Source of the DNA: Actinomycetota bacterium
Lineage (GTDB): Bacteria > Actinomycetota > Actinomycetes > Propionibacteriales > Nocardioidaceae
Length of the DNA stretch: 64,000 nucleotides
Direction of reading: 5' to 3'
Assembly: GCA_009701885.1 (NCBI GenBank)
Contig: WLJH01000001.1
Location: 124,001-188,000, forward strand
The notes under the pieces are model-generated. The model worked only from the letters and a program-made list of their open reading frames with translations. It was not told the origin of the DNA and searched no databases. Position 1 is the stretch's first letter; the number at the start of each line of letters is the position of its first letter. This document shows positions 1 through 8,594 of this stretch, one piece after another. The translations under genes were made by a program, and so were the position numbers.

Positions 1-448
1 CTACTGGAAGCTCCCGGAGGTCACCGCGGAGACCTTCCGCGACGGCTGGATGCACACCGGCGACGTGGCCCGCGAGGACGAGGACGGCTTCTGGTACATC
101 GTCGACCGCACCAAGGACATGATCGTCACCGGTGGCTTCAACGTCTTCCCGCGCGAGGTCGAGGACGTCGTGGCCGAGCACCCCGCGATCGCCCAGGTGG
201 GGGTCATCGGCACCCCGCACGAGAAGTTCGGCGAGGCGGTCACCGCCATCGTCGTGCTGCGCGAGGGCCACGAGCTCACCGACCAGGTCGTCCACGAGAT
301 CCAGGAGATGGTCAAGGAGCGCAAGGGCTCGGTGCAGGCCCCGAAGCAGGTCATCGCGACCGACGCGCTCCCGCTCACCGGTCTCGGCAAGCCCGACAAG
401 AAGGCCCTGCGCGCCCAGTTCTGGACCGGCGACCGCTCCGTCGGCTGA
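1..448 (+). CDS. Acyl-CoA synthetase (AMP-binding), C-terminal part only
   Basis: This is the 3' end of a gene that begins left of the window; the frame is open from base 2 to a TGA at 446-448. The visible part is the mobile C-terminal domain of an ANL-superfamily adenylating enzyme: the hinge region GDVARED, then DRTKDMIVTGGFNVFP, and the terminal segment LTGLGKPDKK, whose first lysine fits the conserved adenylation lysine. The family activates a carboxylic acid to an acyl-AMP and then an acyl-CoA. The substrate cannot be read from this fragment, though the adjoining steroid/acyl-CoA genes make a steroid or fatty acid plausible. A strong inverted repeat follows the stop. Confidence 0.85.
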   Translation, partial: YWKLPEVTAETFRDGWMHTGDVAREDEDGFWYIVDRTKDMIVTGGFNVFPREVEDVVAEHPAIAQVGVIGTPHEKFGEAVTAIVVLREGHELTDQVVHEIQEMVKERKGSVQAPKQVIATDALPLTGLGKPDKKALRAQFWTGDRSVG

Positions 449-456
449 CCCCTCGT

Positions 457-500
457 CGCCGAGCCGGCGTCACGTTCCGGAACGTCGCTCCGGCTCGGCG
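457..500. terminator. Long inverted repeat between convergent genes
   Basis: Two 22-base arms (457-478 and 479-500) meet with no loop and pair at 19 of 22 positions; the centre contains ACGTTCCGGAACGT. It lies between the stop of the acyl-CoA synthetase (+) and the stop of the lemA-like gene (-), where a bidirectional terminator is expected. No U-tract is present. It is a sequence relative of the inverted repeat at 28911-28950. Confidence 0.6.
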
Positions 501-518
501 TACGACGGTGGGCGGGTC

Positions 519-1097
519 TCAGCCCAGACCGGTCGTCGGGGCGGCCCGGTGGGCCGGGTCGGCCAGCTCGAAGAAGTCGCGCTCGTCGAACCCGAAGGCC
601 GCCGCCACGAGGTTGGACGGCACGGTGCGGACCCGGGTGTTCAGCGCGGCCACGTTGCCGTTGTAGAACCGCCGTGCCGCGGCGATCCGGTCCTCGGTGA
701 GCGCGAGGTCGTCCTGCAGCGCGAGGAACACCTCGCTGGCCCGCAGGTCGGGGTAGGCCTCGGCCCGGGCGAGCACCCGGCCGAGCGCCGAGCCGACCCG
801 GTCCTCGTAGGAGCCGCGTGCGGCGGGGCGGTCGCCGGCGTGGGCGGCGGCGTCTTCGCGGGCGCGGACGAGCACGTCCAGCTGCGCCCGCTCGTGCGGG
901 GCGTAGCCGCGCACCGCCTCGACCAGGTTCGGGATCAGCTCGTGGCGGCGGGTGAGCTCGACGTCGATGCCGCTCCAGGACTGCTCGACCAGCGCCACCT
1001 GCCGGACGAAGCGGTTGTACATCACCACGACCGCGAGGCCGAGCACGAGCAGGAGACCGCCGCCCACCAGGAGCAGCACGCCCGCTCCGCCGCTCAT
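519..1097 (-). CDS. LemA family protein
   Basis: The 192-residue product starts with a hydrophobic segment (about residues 6-27) and continues with the LemA hallmark WSGIDVELTRRHELIPNLVE and then YAPHE, followed by a long helical region. LemA proteins are small single-span membrane proteins with a cytoplasmic helical bundle, and their function is poorly defined. The ATG at 1095-1097 overlaps the TGA of the upstream gene (ATGA, 4 bases), so the two are probably translationally coupled. LemA genes often pair with a second membrane-associated gene, which fits this arrangement. Length is normal for the family. Confidence 0.9.
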   Translation of the reverse strand: MSGGAGVLLLVGGGLLLVLGLAVVVMYNRFVRQVALVEQSWSGIDVELTRRHELIPNLVEAVRGYAPHERAQLDVLVRAREDAAAHAGDRPAARGSYEDRVGSALGRVLARAEAYPDLRASEVFLALQDDLALTEDRIAAARRFYNGNVAALNTRVRTVPSNLVAAAFGFDERDFFELADPAHRAAPTTGLG

Positions 1098-1795
1098 CCC
1101 TGGCCCCGCAGCTGGCGCCAGACGAACTCGGGGATGCGGTCGGCGATCCCGTCCATGGCGGCGAGCCGGTCCTCGACGAGGGCGGGGGAGTGCTTGCCCG
1201 AGCTGATCATCACCAGCGAGTCGCCCTCGGTGCGCCAGGCCAGGTCCGGGCGGGTCAGCAGCATCTCGATCATCTGCGGGTGCAGCACGTCGTAGGCGAA
1301 CTTCCGGTCCGGCGCCCCGACCGTGAAGGCGCGGTTGAACTGCTCGGAGTCCAGCTGCATGTCGCTGTCGAAGACGCGCCCGAAGAAGCGGCTGACGACG
1401 TTCTCCGGGGTCACGGACAGCTCGGGCAGCGCGACGCCGAGGTGCGTGGCCACCACCGAGAAGTCGTAGGTCGAGGTGCGTCGGTTCTTCCCGGAGCCGG
1501 TGCGCTGGGAGTACTGGTAGTCGAAGGCGATCGTGGCCCTGCCGTCGTGCTGGCCGAGCAGCACGTTCTGCGCGCGCCGGCCGAAGCCGCGCCCGAACGG
1601 CGCGCCCGTGAACCGGTGGACCAGGGCAGGGTCCTCGCGGACGTAGGTCCACCCGCGCGACGCAGCGTACGCCGCGAAGGCCTCGCGCCGCTTGCGGGCC
1701 TGCTCCAGCGTCCACCACACCGCGACGCCCGCGAGGACGAGGAAGGCCAGCGGGAAGAGCAGCGGCAGCGTGCCCGCCAGAGCCGAGAGGTCCAC
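1094..1795 (-). CDS. Membrane-anchored protein of unknown function upstream of lemA
   Basis: I do not recognise the family with certainty; the layout resembles DUF3137-type proteins. There is one strong N-terminal transmembrane segment (PLLFPLAFLVLAGVAVWW), then a soluble region of about 190 residues with GWTYVRED and the repeated idea of an SxR..Y-type beta domain (IAFDYQYSQ, YDFSVVATHL). I chose the GTG at 1793-1795 because it places the hydrophobic segment near the N-terminus. A GTG at 1841-1843 would add 16 Gly/Ala/Pro-rich residues. Neither start has a clear ribosome site. It is coupled to the LemA gene by a 4-base overlap, so the two proteins may act together at the membrane. Confidence 0.7.
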   Translation of the reverse strand: MDLSALAGTLPLLFPLAFLVLAGVAVWWTLEQARKRREAFAAYAASRGWTYVREDPALVHRFTGAPFGRGFGRRAQNVLLGQHDGRATIAFDYQYSQRTGSGKNRRTSTYDFSVVATHLGVALPELSVTPENVVSRFFGRVFDSDMQLDSEQFNRAFTVGAPDRKFAYDVLHPQMIEMLLTRPDLAWRTEGDSLVMISSGKHSPALVEDRLAAMDGIADRIPEFVWRQLRGQG

Positions 1796-1868
1796 GGCGC
1801 CAGTCTCGCCGACCGGCGCCGCGGCGGAACCCCCGGGGCGCACACGCGCGAGGGCAGCGGGACCGCGC

Positions 1869-2651
1869 TCAGCGACCCTTGAACTCGGGCTTGCGCTTCT
1901 CCAGGAACGCCCGCGGGCCCTCCTTGGCGTCCTCGGAGGAGAAGACCGCGGCCCCCACCTTGGCGTCGTCGGCCCAGCACTCCTCCTCGTGCTTGCCCTC
2001 GGAGTCGCGCATCGTCTTGAGGATCGCCTGGACCGCGAGCGGGCCGTTGGCCGCGATCATGTCGGCGATCTCTCGGGCCTTGGCGAGAGCCTCGCCATCG
2101 GGCACCACGTGCCCGATGAGACCGAGCTCCTTGGCCTCGGGAGCGAGCAGGGTGCGTCCGGTCAGCAGCAGCTCGGCGGCGACGGTGTAGGGGATCTGGC
2201 GGGGGAGCCGCACCGCGGAGCCGCCCATCGGGTAGAGCGACCAGCGCGCCTCGGCGACGCCGAACTTCGCCGACTCGCCGGCGACCCGGATGTCGGTGCC
2301 CTGGAGGATCTCGGTGCCGCCGGCGATCGCCGGGCCCTCGACGGCCGCGATGAGCGGCTTGGTGAGGCGGAAGCCCTTGAGCAGGCCCTTGATGACGGAG
2401 GGGTCGAACTCGCCGGACTCGAAGCTCTCCGAGGGCGGCTTCTCGTCGGCGGTCTTGAGGTCCATCCCGGCGCAGAAGTAGCCGCCGGCGCCGGTGAGGA
2501 TGCAGACGCGGATGGAGTCGTCGGAGTTCACCCGGTCCCAGGCGTCCTCCATGATCCGCAGCATCTCGCTCGACAGCGCGTTGCGGCGCTCGGGACGGTT
2601 CATCGTGACGATCAGGACGTGGCCGTCCTGCTCCACCAGGCAGTCGCTCAT
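1869..2651 (-). CDS. Enoyl-CoA hydratase/isomerase, EchA19-like
   Basis: This 260-residue crotonase-fold protein hydrates 2-enoyl-CoA thioesters in beta-oxidation. Oxyanion-hole segments are visible as [12 protein letters not shown] and [12 protein letters not shown], followed by [11 protein letters not shown]. The ATG at 2649-2651 was preferred over an upstream in-frame start because the latter would run into the promoter region. It is divergent from a FadD19-like ligase, the same arrangement as echA19/fadD19 in the Mycobacterium tuberculosis cholesterol locus, so a steroid side-chain enoyl-CoA is the likely substrate (inference). A TAGCAT box (2660-2665, minus strand) lies 8 bases before the ATG and a KstR-like operator lies just upstream of it. 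Confidence 0.85.
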   Translation of the reverse strand: MSDCLVEQDGHVLIVTMNRPERRNALSSEMLRIMEDAWDRVNSDDSIRVCILTGAGGYFCAGMDLKTADEKPPSESFESGEFDPSVIKGLLKGFRLTKPLIAAVEGPAIAGGTEILQGTDIRVAGESAKFGVAEARWSLYPMGGSAVRLPRQIPYTVAAELLLTGRTLLAPEAKELGLIGHVVPDGEALAKAREIADMIAANGPLAVQAILKTMRDSEGKHEEECWADDAKVGAAVFSSEDAKEGPRAFLEKRKPEFKGR

Positions 2652-2674
2652 GGGCCGTGATGCTAGCCACAAAC

Positions 2675-2688
2675 GAGAACGTGTTCTA
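2675..2688. promoter_or_regulatory. KstR-like operator 1 between echA19-like and fadD19-like genes
   Basis: GAGAACGTGTTCTA is an inverted repeat that matches the KstR consensus TnnAACnnGTTnnA at all but the first base. It lies in the 47-bp gap between two divergent genes, overlaps the putative -10 of the rightward gene (TAGTCT, 2687-2692) and sits about 10 bases upstream of the leftward -10 (TAGCAT). A repressor here could silence both genes. The consensus is recalled from mycobacterial work. Confidence 0.65.
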
Positions 2689-2692
2689 GTCT
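2687..2692 (+). promoter_or_regulatory. Putative -10 (TAGTCT) of a leaderless transcript
   Basis: TAGTCT ends exactly 6 bases before the GTG start at 2699 and there is no Shine-Dalgarno, so transcription probably begins at or next to the start codon. The box overlaps KstR-like operator 1. Confidence 0.5.
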
Positions 2693-2698
2693 CGGGCC

Positions 2699-4342
2699 GT
2701 GGCCCTGAACATCGCAGACCTCTTCGAGCACGCCGTCGACGCCGCCCCGCAGAACCCCGCCCTGAAGGTGGGGGACCGGGTGGCCACCTACGCCGACCTG
2801 GAGGCGGAGTCCAACCGCCTGGCGCACTACCTGCAGAGCCAGGGCGTCGGCCCCGGCGACCACGTCGCCATCTACGCCAAGAACTCCATCGAGCACGTGG
2901 TGGCGGTCCTGGCGACGGTCAAGATCCGCGCGGTGACCATCAACGTGAACTACCGCTACGTCGAGGGCGAGCTCAACTACCTCTTCGACAACGCCGACGT
3001 CGTGGCCGTGGTGATGGAGCGCTCCTACGCCGACCTGGTGGCCAAGGTCGCGCCGAACCACGCGAAGCTGAAGACCTTCGTGGTCATCCCCGACGCGATC
3101 GACCCCGACGACGCCTCGGACATCTCCGCCTTCGGCGGTGTGCTGTACGCCGACGCGGTCGCCGGCCAGAGCGCCGAGCGCGACTTCGCCGAGCGCAGCG
3201 CCGACGACATCCACATCATCTACACCGGCGGCACCACCGGCTTCCCGAAGGGCGTCATGTGGCGCCACGAGGACTTCTGGCGCGTGCTGGGCGGCGGCAT
3301 CGACTTCTACACCGGTGAGCCGCTGGAGGAGTTCGACCAGTCCAAGCAGGCCACCGACCCCCGGATGACGACCTTCCCGCTGAGCCCGCTCATGCACGGC
3401 GGCGCCCAGGCGGGTCTGCTCATGCACCTCTTCGCCGGCCACCTGACGGTGCTCGAGCCCAAGTTCGACCCCCAGCGCACCTGGGAGATCATCGAGCAGG
3501 ACAAGGTCCAGCTCATCTTCATGACCGGCGACGCGATGGCGCGCCCGCTCATCGAGGAGTACGAGCGCAAGAAGGCCACCGGCACGCCGTACGACGCCAG
3601 CAGCCTCTTCGCCATCTCCAGCTCCGCGGCGATCTTCTCCCCGCCGGTGAAGAAGCGCTGGATGGACGAGTTCACCAACGCGATCTTCACCGACTCGATC
3701 GGTGCCACCGAGACCGGCTTCTCGGGCATGGGCATGCAGGACAAGAACGCGATCTCCACCGACGGCCCCGTGGTCGGCCTGGGCCCCGCCTCGGTCGTGC
3801 TCGACGAGGACAACCGCCCGATCCCGATGACCGAGGTCGGCAGGATCGGCCGGCTGGCCCGCGGCGGCAACGTCCCCGTCGGCTACTACAAGGACCCCGA
3901 GAAGTCCGCGGCGACCTTCCTCGAGGTCGACGGGGAGCGCTACTCCGTGCCCGGCGACTTCGCCCGGATCGAGACCGACGGTCGCGTGACCCTGCTGGGC
4001 CGCGGCTCCAACTGCGTCAACACCGGTGGCGAGAAGGTCTACCCCGAGGAGGTCGAGATGGCGATCAAGGGCCACCCGGCCGTCTACGACACCCTCGTCG
4101 TCGGCATCCCCGACGCGACGTACGGCCAGGCGGTCGCGGCCGTGGTCCAGCTCCGCGACGGCGCGACCCTCGAGCTCGAGGAGCTGCGGGAGTACCTCCG
4201 CGCCCACCTGTCGGGGTACAAGCTGCCCCGCTCGCTCACGGTCGTCGACACGATCCCTCGCAACGCCACCGGCAAGGCGCAGTACCCCGCGGCCAAGGAG
4301 ATGGCGCTGGCCTCCCAGGCCGCGGCCGCGCCTGCCGGCTGA
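2699..4342 (+). CDS. Steroid/long-chain acyl-CoA ligase, FadD19-like
   Basis: A complete 547-residue ANL-superfamily ligase. The ATP/AMP motif [16 protein letters not shown] is at about residues 175-190, the acceptor-site motif [10 protein letters not shown] follows, the hinge region [13 protein letters not shown] is near 436-448, and the C-terminal adenylation lysine is near 526 (NATGKAQYP). Length and architecture fit M. tuberculosis FadD19 (548 residues), which activates the C27 side-chain acid of cholesterol catabolism. Divergence from an EchA19-like gene strengthens the assignment, but the steroid substrate is an inference from context. The GTG start appears leaderless. The next gene starts 45 bases downstream and is probably co-transcribed. 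Confidence 0.88.
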   Translation: MALNIADLFEHAVDAAPQNPALKVGDRVATYADLEAESNRLAHYLQSQGVGPGDHVAIYAKNSIEHVVAVLATVKIRAVTINVNYRYVEGELNYLFDNADVVAVVMERSYADLVAKVAPNHAKLKTFVVIPDAIDPDDASDISAFGGVLYADAVAGQSAERDFAERSADDIHIIYTGGTTGFPKGVMWRHEDFWRVLGGGIDFYTGEPLEEFDQSKQATDPRMTTFPLSPLMHGGAQAGLLMHLFAGHLTVLEPKFDPQRTWEIIEQDKVQLIFMTGDAMARPLIEEYERKKATGTPYDASSLFAISSSAAIFSPPVKKRWMDEFTNAIFTDSIGATETGFSGMGMQDKNAISTDGPVVGLGPASVVLDEDNRPIPMTEVGRIGRLARGGNVPVGYYKDPEKSAATFLEVDGERYSVPGDFARIETDGRVTLLGRGSNCVNTGGEKVYPEEVEMAIKGHPAVYDTLVVGIPDATYGQAVAAVVQLRDGATLELEELREYLRAHLSGYKLPRSLTVVDTIPRNATGKAQYPAAKEMALASQAAAAPAG

Positions 4343-4387
4343 GCCCGTCCCGCCTTCCCCCCACCACCTGCCAGGAGACACCTGACC

Positions 4388-5494
4388 ATGCGCACCGCGA
4401 TCTGCGACCAGTTCGGCATCGACTACCCGATCATGGCGTTCACCCCCTCCGAGCACGTCGCCGCGGCGGTCTCCCGCGCCGGTGGCCTCGGGGTCCTGGG
4501 CTGCGTGCGGTTCAACGACACCGAGGAGCTCGACCGCACCCTCACCTGGATGGACGAGAACACCGACGGCAAGCCGTACGGCGTCGACGTCGTCATGCCG
4601 ATGAAGATCCCCACCGAGGGCACCTCGACCGACCTGTCCGCCTACATCCCCGAGGAGCACAAGAAGTTCGTCGACGAGACCCTGCTCAAGCTCGGCGTCC
4701 CGCCGCTGCAGGAGGGTGAGGGCCGCGAGGGCGTCCTGGGCTGGCTCCACTCCATGGCCCGCTCGCATGTGGACGTGGCGCTGACCCACCGCCCGGTCTT
4801 CATGGCCAACGCGCTGGGCTCCCCGCCGGTCGACGTCATCGAGCAGTGCCACGCCGCCGGCGTGAAGGTCGGCGCGCTTGCGGGCGCCCCCAAGCACGCG
4901 CTCAGCCACGTCGCCAACGGCGTCGACATCATCATCGCCCAGGGCTACGAGGCCGGCGGCCACACCGGCGAGATCGCCTCCATGGTCCTGACCCCCGACA
5001 TCGTCGACGCGGTCGGCCCCGACGTGCCGGTCCTCGGCGCCGGCGGCATCGGCTCGGGCCGCCAGATCGCTGCGTCGCTCGCGCTCGGCTCGCAGGGCGT
5101 GTGGATGGGCTCGATCTGGCTCGGCACCGAGGAGTACCGCAACCTCTCGGCCAACCACGAGGCCTGGGAGACCGCCTTCACCCGCGCGACCTCGGCCGAC
5201 ACCGTCCGCACCCGGGTCTACACCGGCAAGCCCGCCCGCCTGCTCAAGACCAAGTGGACCGAGGCGTGGGCCGAGGAGGGTGCTCCCGCCCCGCTGCCGA
5301 TGCCGCTGCAGAACCTGCTCGTGGCCGAGGCGCACAACCGGATCGTCGCCAGCAACAACCCCGACGTCATCTCCATGCCGGTCGGCCAGATCGTCGGCCG
5401 GATGAACGAGGTGCGCCCCGTCGCCGACGTGATGGCCAGCCTGGTCTCGGAGTTCGAGGAGGCCGTGGCGGCCCTCAACAAGGTCAACGGCTGA
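4388..5494 (+). CDS. NAD(P)H-dependent flavin oxidoreductase / nitronate monooxygenase family
   Basis: A 368-residue TIM-barrel FMN enzyme of the 2-nitropropane dioxygenase/nitronate monooxygenase family. Visible motifs are AGGLGVLG near the N-terminus (about 31-38), QGYEAGGHTGE (185-195, containing the conserved His) and the phosphate-binding GAGGIGSGRQ starting at 217. In steroid-degrading actinobacteria a member of this family, IpdC (Rv3553 in M. tuberculosis), acts in degradation of the steroid C/D rings. Placement behind a FadD19-like ligase makes such a role possible, but a general flavin oxidoreductase is not excluded. The upstream AGGAGA is a good ribosome site for the ATG. Confidence 0.83.
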   Translation: MRTAICDQFGIDYPIMAFTPSEHVAAAVSRAGGLGVLGCVRFNDTEELDRTLTWMDENTDGKPYGVDVVMPMKIPTEGTSTDLSAYIPEEHKKFVDETLLKLGVPPLQEGEGREGVLGWLHSMARSHVDVALTHRPVFMANALGSPPVDVIEQCHAAGVKVGALAGAPKHALSHVANGVDIIIAQGYEAGGHTGEIASMVLTPDIVDAVGPDVPVLGAGGIGSGRQIAASLALGSQGVWMGSIWLGTEEYRNLSANHEAWETAFTRATSADTVRTRVYTGKPARLLKTKWTEAWAEEGAPAPLPMPLQNLLVAEAHNRIVASNNPDVISMPVGQIVGRMNEVRPVADVMASLVSEFEEAVAALNKVNG

Positions 5495-5498
5495 CCCC

Positions 5499-6965
5499 GT
5501 GACCGCCGCGGGGCCGCTGCGCCGGCTCGCCGTCAGCGTCGCCTCGGTGGCGCTGGCCGGGGTCGGCGTCGCCGGCCTCGGCCCGGCCGACGGCCGCGCG
5601 TTCCCTCATCCGGTCCCGACCGCAGACTGCGGGCCAGGCGCCCGTCCCGAGACCGACGTTCAGGGTCGGGTGCCGGCCGAGGACTTCGAGTCCGGGCGCG
5701 CCGCGAGGGGCTACCGCTGCAACACCAGGCCGGTCGGGCACCTCGACGGCACCGGCGGCTTCAAGGTGCTCCGGTACGTCGACGCGCGCGGCCGGGAGTG
5801 CGCCTACTACGACGCCAGCCAGATCCTCCCCGTGGCGCCGCCGTTCCAGGTGACCGGCGCGTCCAGCGGGCAGGGCGTGCGCGTGGTCGACATGTCCGAC
5901 CCCGCCGAGCCGGTCGTGACCACCAGCATCACGACGCCGACCATGCTCAGCCCGCACGAGTCGCTGCTGGTCAACGAGCGGCGCGGCCTGCTAGCGGCGG
6001 TCATGGGCAACGCCTACTCCTCGGCCGGGGTGCTCGAGGTCTACGACATCGACACCGACTGCCGCGAGCCGGTCTTGCTCTCGCGCACGCAGTCGGCGAC
6101 GCTCGGGCACGAGTCCGGCTGGACCCGCGACGGGCTGACGTTCTACGCCGCGTCGTCGGGCGGCCAGACGTTCACCGCGATCGACCTGACCGACCCGACC
6201 GCGCCCGTGCAGCTCTTCGAGCAGTACAACGTCAACTATCACGGCATGCGGCTCTCGCCCGACGGCCGCACGCTCTACGCCGCGCACATCGGCAACGACC
6301 TCACCGCCGTCCAGCTTCCCGGCGAGGGCCTGCGGATCCTCGACGTCAGCGAGATCCAGGACCGCGTGGAGAACCCGTCGGTCACGGTCCTGTCGAACCT
6401 CACCTGGCCCGAGGGCTCGATCCCGCAGGTCGCCGAGCCGTTCCGCCGGGCCGGTCGGGACTACCTGTTCCAGGTCGACGAGTTCTCCACGGTGGGGCTC
6501 AACGGCACCTCCGTCGACCCGGCCGACTACACCGTCGGCGCCGCGCGGATCATCGACGTCACCGACCCGAGGCGGCCGCGGGTCGTCTCCTCGGTGCGGC
6601 TGCAGGTGCACCAGCCCGCCGAGCGCCGCGCGGCCGCGGGGGACCCCGGCGCAAGCAGCCCGGTCGGCGGCTACACCGGCCATTACTGCTCGGTCCCGAC
6701 GCGCCGCAGCCCGCGCCTCGCGGCCTGCTCGATGATCGCCTCGGGCCTGCGGGTCTTCGACATCTCCGACGTACGGCGCCCGCGCGAGGTCGCCTACTTC
6801 AACATGCCGGTCGCCCCCGGCACCGAGGCCGCCGACTCCGGCGGCGCGTCGGCCTACTCCCAGCCCGCCTGGGACCTCGAGGGCCGCTCGATCTGGTACT
6901 CCGACGAGACCAGCGGTTTCTGGGCGGTCCGGCTCACCAACGGGGTCCAGCGGCTCCTGCGCTGA
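5499..6965 (+). CDS. Secreted LVIVD-repeat beta-propeller protein
   Basis: The 488-residue product has a basic N-terminus and a hydrophobic stretch (about residues 9-30) that looks like a Sec signal peptide. Repeated blade motifs follow: VRVVDMSDPAEPVV, LEVYDIDTD, FTAIDLTDPTAPVQ, LRILDVSEI, ARIIDVTDPRRPRVV and LRVFDISDVRRPREV. These are LVIVD repeats, which build a six- or seven-blade propeller with no known enzyme activity. Several Cys residues suggest extracytoplasmic disulfides. It starts only 4 bases after the flavin oxidoreductase stop, so it is probably in the same operon, which is odd for an exported protein among cytoplasmic CoA enzymes. Confidence 0.8.
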   Translation: MTAAGPLRRLAVSVASVALAGVGVAGLGPADGRAFPHPVPTADCGPGARPETDVQGRVPAEDFESGRAARGYRCNTRPVGHLDGTGGFKVLRYVDARGRECAYYDASQILPVAPPFQVTGASSGQGVRVVDMSDPAEPVVTTSITTPTMLSPHESLLVNERRGLLAAVMGNAYSSAGVLEVYDIDTDCREPVLLSRTQSATLGHESGWTRDGLTFYAASSGGQTFTAIDLTDPTAPVQLFEQYNVNYHGMRLSPDGRTLYAAHIGNDLTAVQLPGEGLRILDVSEIQDRVENPSVTVLSNLTWPEGSIPQVAEPFRRAGRDYLFQVDEFSTVGLNGTSVDPADYTVGAARIIDVTDPRRPRVVSSVRLQVHQPAERRAAAGDPGASSPVGGYTGHYCSVPTRRSPRLAACSMIASGLRVFDISDVRRPREVAYFNMPVAPGTEAADSGGASAYSQPAWDLEGRSIWYSDETSGFWAVRLTNGVQRLLR

Positions 6966-6992
6966 GCGGCTGGGCACCCCGTCGGCCGGTCC

Positions 6993-8561
6993 TCACGAGT
7001 AGGAGCGGCCGCGCTCCTCGCGGGTCCACAGCTCGCCGCCGTCGGCGGTGACGCCCTGGGCCATCAGCTCGCGCTTGAGCACCTTGTTGGTGGCGGTGGC
7101 GGGCAGGTCGGCGTTGATCCGCACGTAGCGGGGCCAGGCCTTCGGGGAGAGGTCGGGCTGCTCGGCCAGGAAGGCCTCGAGCTGCGCGGGGGTGAGCTCT
7201 TCGCCCTCGTTGAGCACGACCGCCGCCATGACCTGGTCGCCCACGTGCTCGTCCTTGACGGCGTAGACCGCCACCCGGTTGAGCTGGGGGAGCCGCTGGA
7301 GGATCCGCTCGATCGGCCCGGCGGCGAGGTTCTCCCCGTCCACCCGCATCCAGTCCGCGGTGCGCCCGGCGAGGTAGATCCACCCCTCGGCGTCCTTGTA
7401 CGCCAGGTCGCCCGACCAGTACATCCCGTGCCGCATCCGGTCGGCGTTGGCGTCGGGGTCGTTGTAGTAGCCCTGGAAGTAGCCGCCGCCGGTGGTGTTG
7501 ACCAGCTCGCCGACCGCCTCGTCGGCGTTGAGCAGGGCGCCGTGCTCGTCGAAGCGGGCCGGCGGGCACTCGGTGACGGTCTCGGCGTCGTAGATCGCCA
7601 CGCCGTCCATGCCCTTGCCGATCGAGCCGGGCGGGGTCCCGGGCTCGCGCAGGATGATGATCGCCAGCTCGGTGGAGCCGAAGCCGTCCATCACCTCGCA
7701 GCCGAAGCGCCGGGAGAACTCCGCGATGTCGCGGTCGCTGGCCTCGTTGCCGAACGCCACGCGCAGGGTGTTGTCGGCGTCGTCCTCGCGCTCGGGCGTG
7801 GCGAGCACGTAGGCCAGCGGCTTGCCGACGTAGTTCATGTAGGTGACGCCGTGGCGGCGCACGTCGTCGAGGAAGCGGGAGGCCGAGAACCTCGTGGGGA
7901 CCATCGTGGCGCCGGAGGCGACGGCGACCGCCCATCCCGCCACCACCGCGTTGGAGTGGAACAGCGGCATCGAGAGGTAGCAGACGTCGTCGGGCGTGAT
8001 GGTGAAGCGGTCGACCAGGTTCAGCCCGGAGAAGAGCACCATCAGGTGCGCCACCTGCACGGCCTTCGGGTCCCCCGAGGTCCCGGAGGTGAAGATCATC
8101 ATGAAGGTGTCCATGGCCTCGACCTCGCGCAGCGGCACCAGGTCCCCGGCGGCAGCCAGCTCCTCGGCCCAGGCGGGCGAGTCCACGTCCACGACCCGCA
8201 CCCCACCGAGGTCCACGCCCTCGAGCAGCGGCAGGTGCTCGGCGTCGGTCAGCAGCAGCTGGCACTCGGCGCGGCGCACGTCGGCGGCCAGCCCCTCGCC
8301 GCGGCGGGTGGTGTTGATGCCGCACAGGACGTAGCCGCCCAGCCCGGCGGCGGCCATCGCGCGCAGCATCGAGGGGGAGTTGCCGAGCAGGGTCCCCACG
8401 TGGACCGGACGCTCCCGGTCGACTCCCGCGAGGACGGCGGCGGCCTCGGCGGAGGCCTCGGCGAGATGCTCGCGCCAGGTCCATGACCGGTCCCCGCTGA
8501 CGACGGCGGTGCCGTCGTCCTCGAGGCGCTCGCGGAGCAGCTGCTGCACGTTCTCGGCCAT
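6993..8561 (-). CDS. Acyl-CoA ligase, FadD17-like, copy A
   Basis: A 522-residue ANL-superfamily ligase with the nucleotide motif IFTSGTSGDPKAVQV at about 156-170, GSTELAIII in the acceptor region, the hinge near YLAGRTADWMRVDGEN, and a C-terminal TNKVLKREL containing the putative adenylation lysine. The ATG at 8559-8561 has an AGGAGG 5 bases upstream. The family makes acyl-CoAs. M. tuberculosis FadD17 lies beside fadE26-fadE27 and activates steroid side-chain acids, so the same role is inferred. It has its own KstR-like operator directly upstream, separating it from the paralogous copy B. Confidence 0.85.
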   Translation of the reverse strand: MAENVQQLLRERLEDDGTAVVSGDRSWTWREHLAEASAEAAAVLAGVDRERPVHVGTLLGNSPSMLRAMAAAGLGGYVLCGINTTRRGEGLAADVRRAECQLLLTDAEHLPLLEGVDLGGVRVVDVDSPAWAEELAAAGDLVPLREVEAMDTFMMIFTSGTSGDPKAVQVAHLMVLFSGLNLVDRFTITPDDVCYLSMPLFHSNAVVAGWAVAVASGATMVPTRFSASRFLDDVRRHGVTYMNYVGKPLAYVLATPEREDDADNTLRVAFGNEASDRDIAEFSRRFGCEVMDGFGSTELAIIILREPGTPPGSIGKGMDGVAIYDAETVTECPPARFDEHGALLNADEAVGELVNTTGGGYFQGYYNDPDANADRMRHGMYWSGDLAYKDAEGWIYLAGRTADWMRVDGENLAAGPIERILQRLPQLNRVAVYAVKDEHVGDQVMAAVVLNEGEELTPAQLEAFLAEQPDLSPKAWPRYVRINADLPATATNKVLKRELMAQGVTADGGELWTREERGRSYS

Positions 8562-8580
8562 CGGGCCTCCTGGTTGCGAC

Positions 8581-8594
8581 TGGAACACGTTCTA
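8581..8594. promoter_or_regulatory. KstR-like operator 2 upstream of FadD17-like copy A
   Basis: TGGAACACGTTCTA matches TnnAACnnGTTnnA at every defined position. It lies 20 bases upstream of the ATG of the leftward ligase gene and is the best of the three boxes in the window. A perfect 16-base palindrome abuts it on the right (8595-8610). Confidence 0.7.

Noticed and set aside
2663..5335. An 890-codon minus-strand open frame opposite the fadD19-like and flavin oxidoreductase genes
   Set aside because: Low-complexity Arg/Gly/Asp/Val-rich translation with no recognisable motif; it mirrors two well-supported genes.
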